Shown in pieces: positions 43,807 through 43,933 of a stretch of 43,933 nucleotides of DNA (positions are counted from its first letter, which is position 1; every line of letters begins with the position of its first letter). The notes below the pieces were generated by a model, which was given only the letters and a program-made list of their open reading frames with translations, made no database searches and was not told where the DNA came from. The DNA comes from Bacteroidaceae bacterium (GTDB lineage: Bacteria > Bacteroidota > Bacteroidia > Bacteroidales > Bacteroidaceae), in assembly GCA_017464815.1 (NCBI GenBank), contig JAFTYI010000028.1, forward strand, positions 1 to 43,933, given 5' to 3'. The position numbers were made by a program, and so were the translations under genes.

Positions 43807-43933
43807 TTAAAAAGCGTTGCTTTGCAAAAGCAATGACAAATATGCTTCATCCCACCCGGCTTTAAGTCTTTTGAGGTTGATGCTCCCTTTTGTAGTTTTA
43901 TCATTCTTTAATACGGCAAGCGCCATTTTAGAC
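43807..43933 (-). CDS. partial hypothetical protein (C-terminus only)
   Basis: On the minus strand the frame is open from the right edge to a stop codon at 43807-43809, giving 41 whole codons: SKMALAVLKNDKTTKGSINL, then KRLKAGWDEAYLSLLLQSNAF. An internal ATG at the third codon could start a 39-residue peptide. A stem formed by TTGCTTT and AAAGCAA, followed by a T-run, overlaps the stop codon and may be a terminator. I do not recognise a family. The gene is truncated by the window edge. Confidence 0.4.
   Translation of the reverse strand, partial: SKMALAVLKNDKTTKGSINLKRLKAGWDEAYLSLLLQSNAF

Overview
The window looks like a chromosomal segment of a Bacteroidota bacterium, most likely a Prevotella- or Bacteroides-like member of the Bacteroidales. 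The evidence is a SusC/SusD outer-membrane pair with accessory lipoproteins, Bacteroidota-type promoters (TTTG, about 19-20 bp, TAnnTTTG) upstream of several genes, few Shine-Dalgarno sequences, and a dense set of short palindromic repeats between genes. No rRNA, tRNA, CRISPR array, integrase or transposase was recognised. Partial genes touch both window ends.

Region 1 (1-15 kb) is mainly housekeeping. On the minus strand are guaB, recQ, and the proteostasis block tig-clpP-clpX. lptB (LPS export ATPase) diverges from mlaE-mlaF (lipid-trafficking ABC transporter). Then come a ComEA-like helix-hairpin-helix protein coupled to an NSS-family sodium symporter, a VanZ-like protein, a CYTH protein with a 46-residue membrane protein upstream, and prfB. 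This prfB has no programmed frameshift and has two good tandem promoters.

Region 2 (15.2-28.8 kb) is a plus-strand nutrient-uptake locus: a lipoprotein thioredoxin (TlpA-like), a 671-residue secreted repeat protein, SusC, SusD, a DUF4843-like lipoprotein, a PKD-like lipoprotein and a full-length M16 zinc protease. The gene set suggests import of a peptide or protein, followed by reduction and cleavage in the periplasm. This is inference.

Region 3 (29.0-39.1 kb) is an efflux cassette: HlyD-type adaptor, two MacB/FtsX-type permeases, a LolD/MacB-type ATPase, a TolC-type outer-membrane channel, then a sigma-54 activator (NtrC type, GAFTGA present) and its histidine kinase. A sigma-54 -24/-12 promoter with upstream TGTCC/GGACA half-sites precedes the adaptor gene, so the two-component pair probably controls the pump. 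The cassette lies between 101-bp direct repeats that differ at one base. One is the 3' end of the intact SLC13 transporter gene (39.1-41.0 kb). The other is a displaced 3' fragment of that gene at 29.0 kb. This is the signature of insertion at, or recombination through, the 3' end of the SLC13 gene.

Region 4 (39.1-43.9 kb) holds the SLC13 permease, a long-chain acyl-CoA ligase, a ParE/antitoxin pair and a truncated gene at the edge.

The most unusual pattern is a GC-rich palindromic repeat (core ACTCCCCTCC...GGGAGGGTC). It occurs as inverted pairs at three gene junctions, and in each case the downstream copy is translated as the N-terminus of the next gene. The M16 protease and the TolC-like protein, which are unrelated, therefore share a near-identical N-terminus, and the SLC13 permease reads the same repeat family in another frame.
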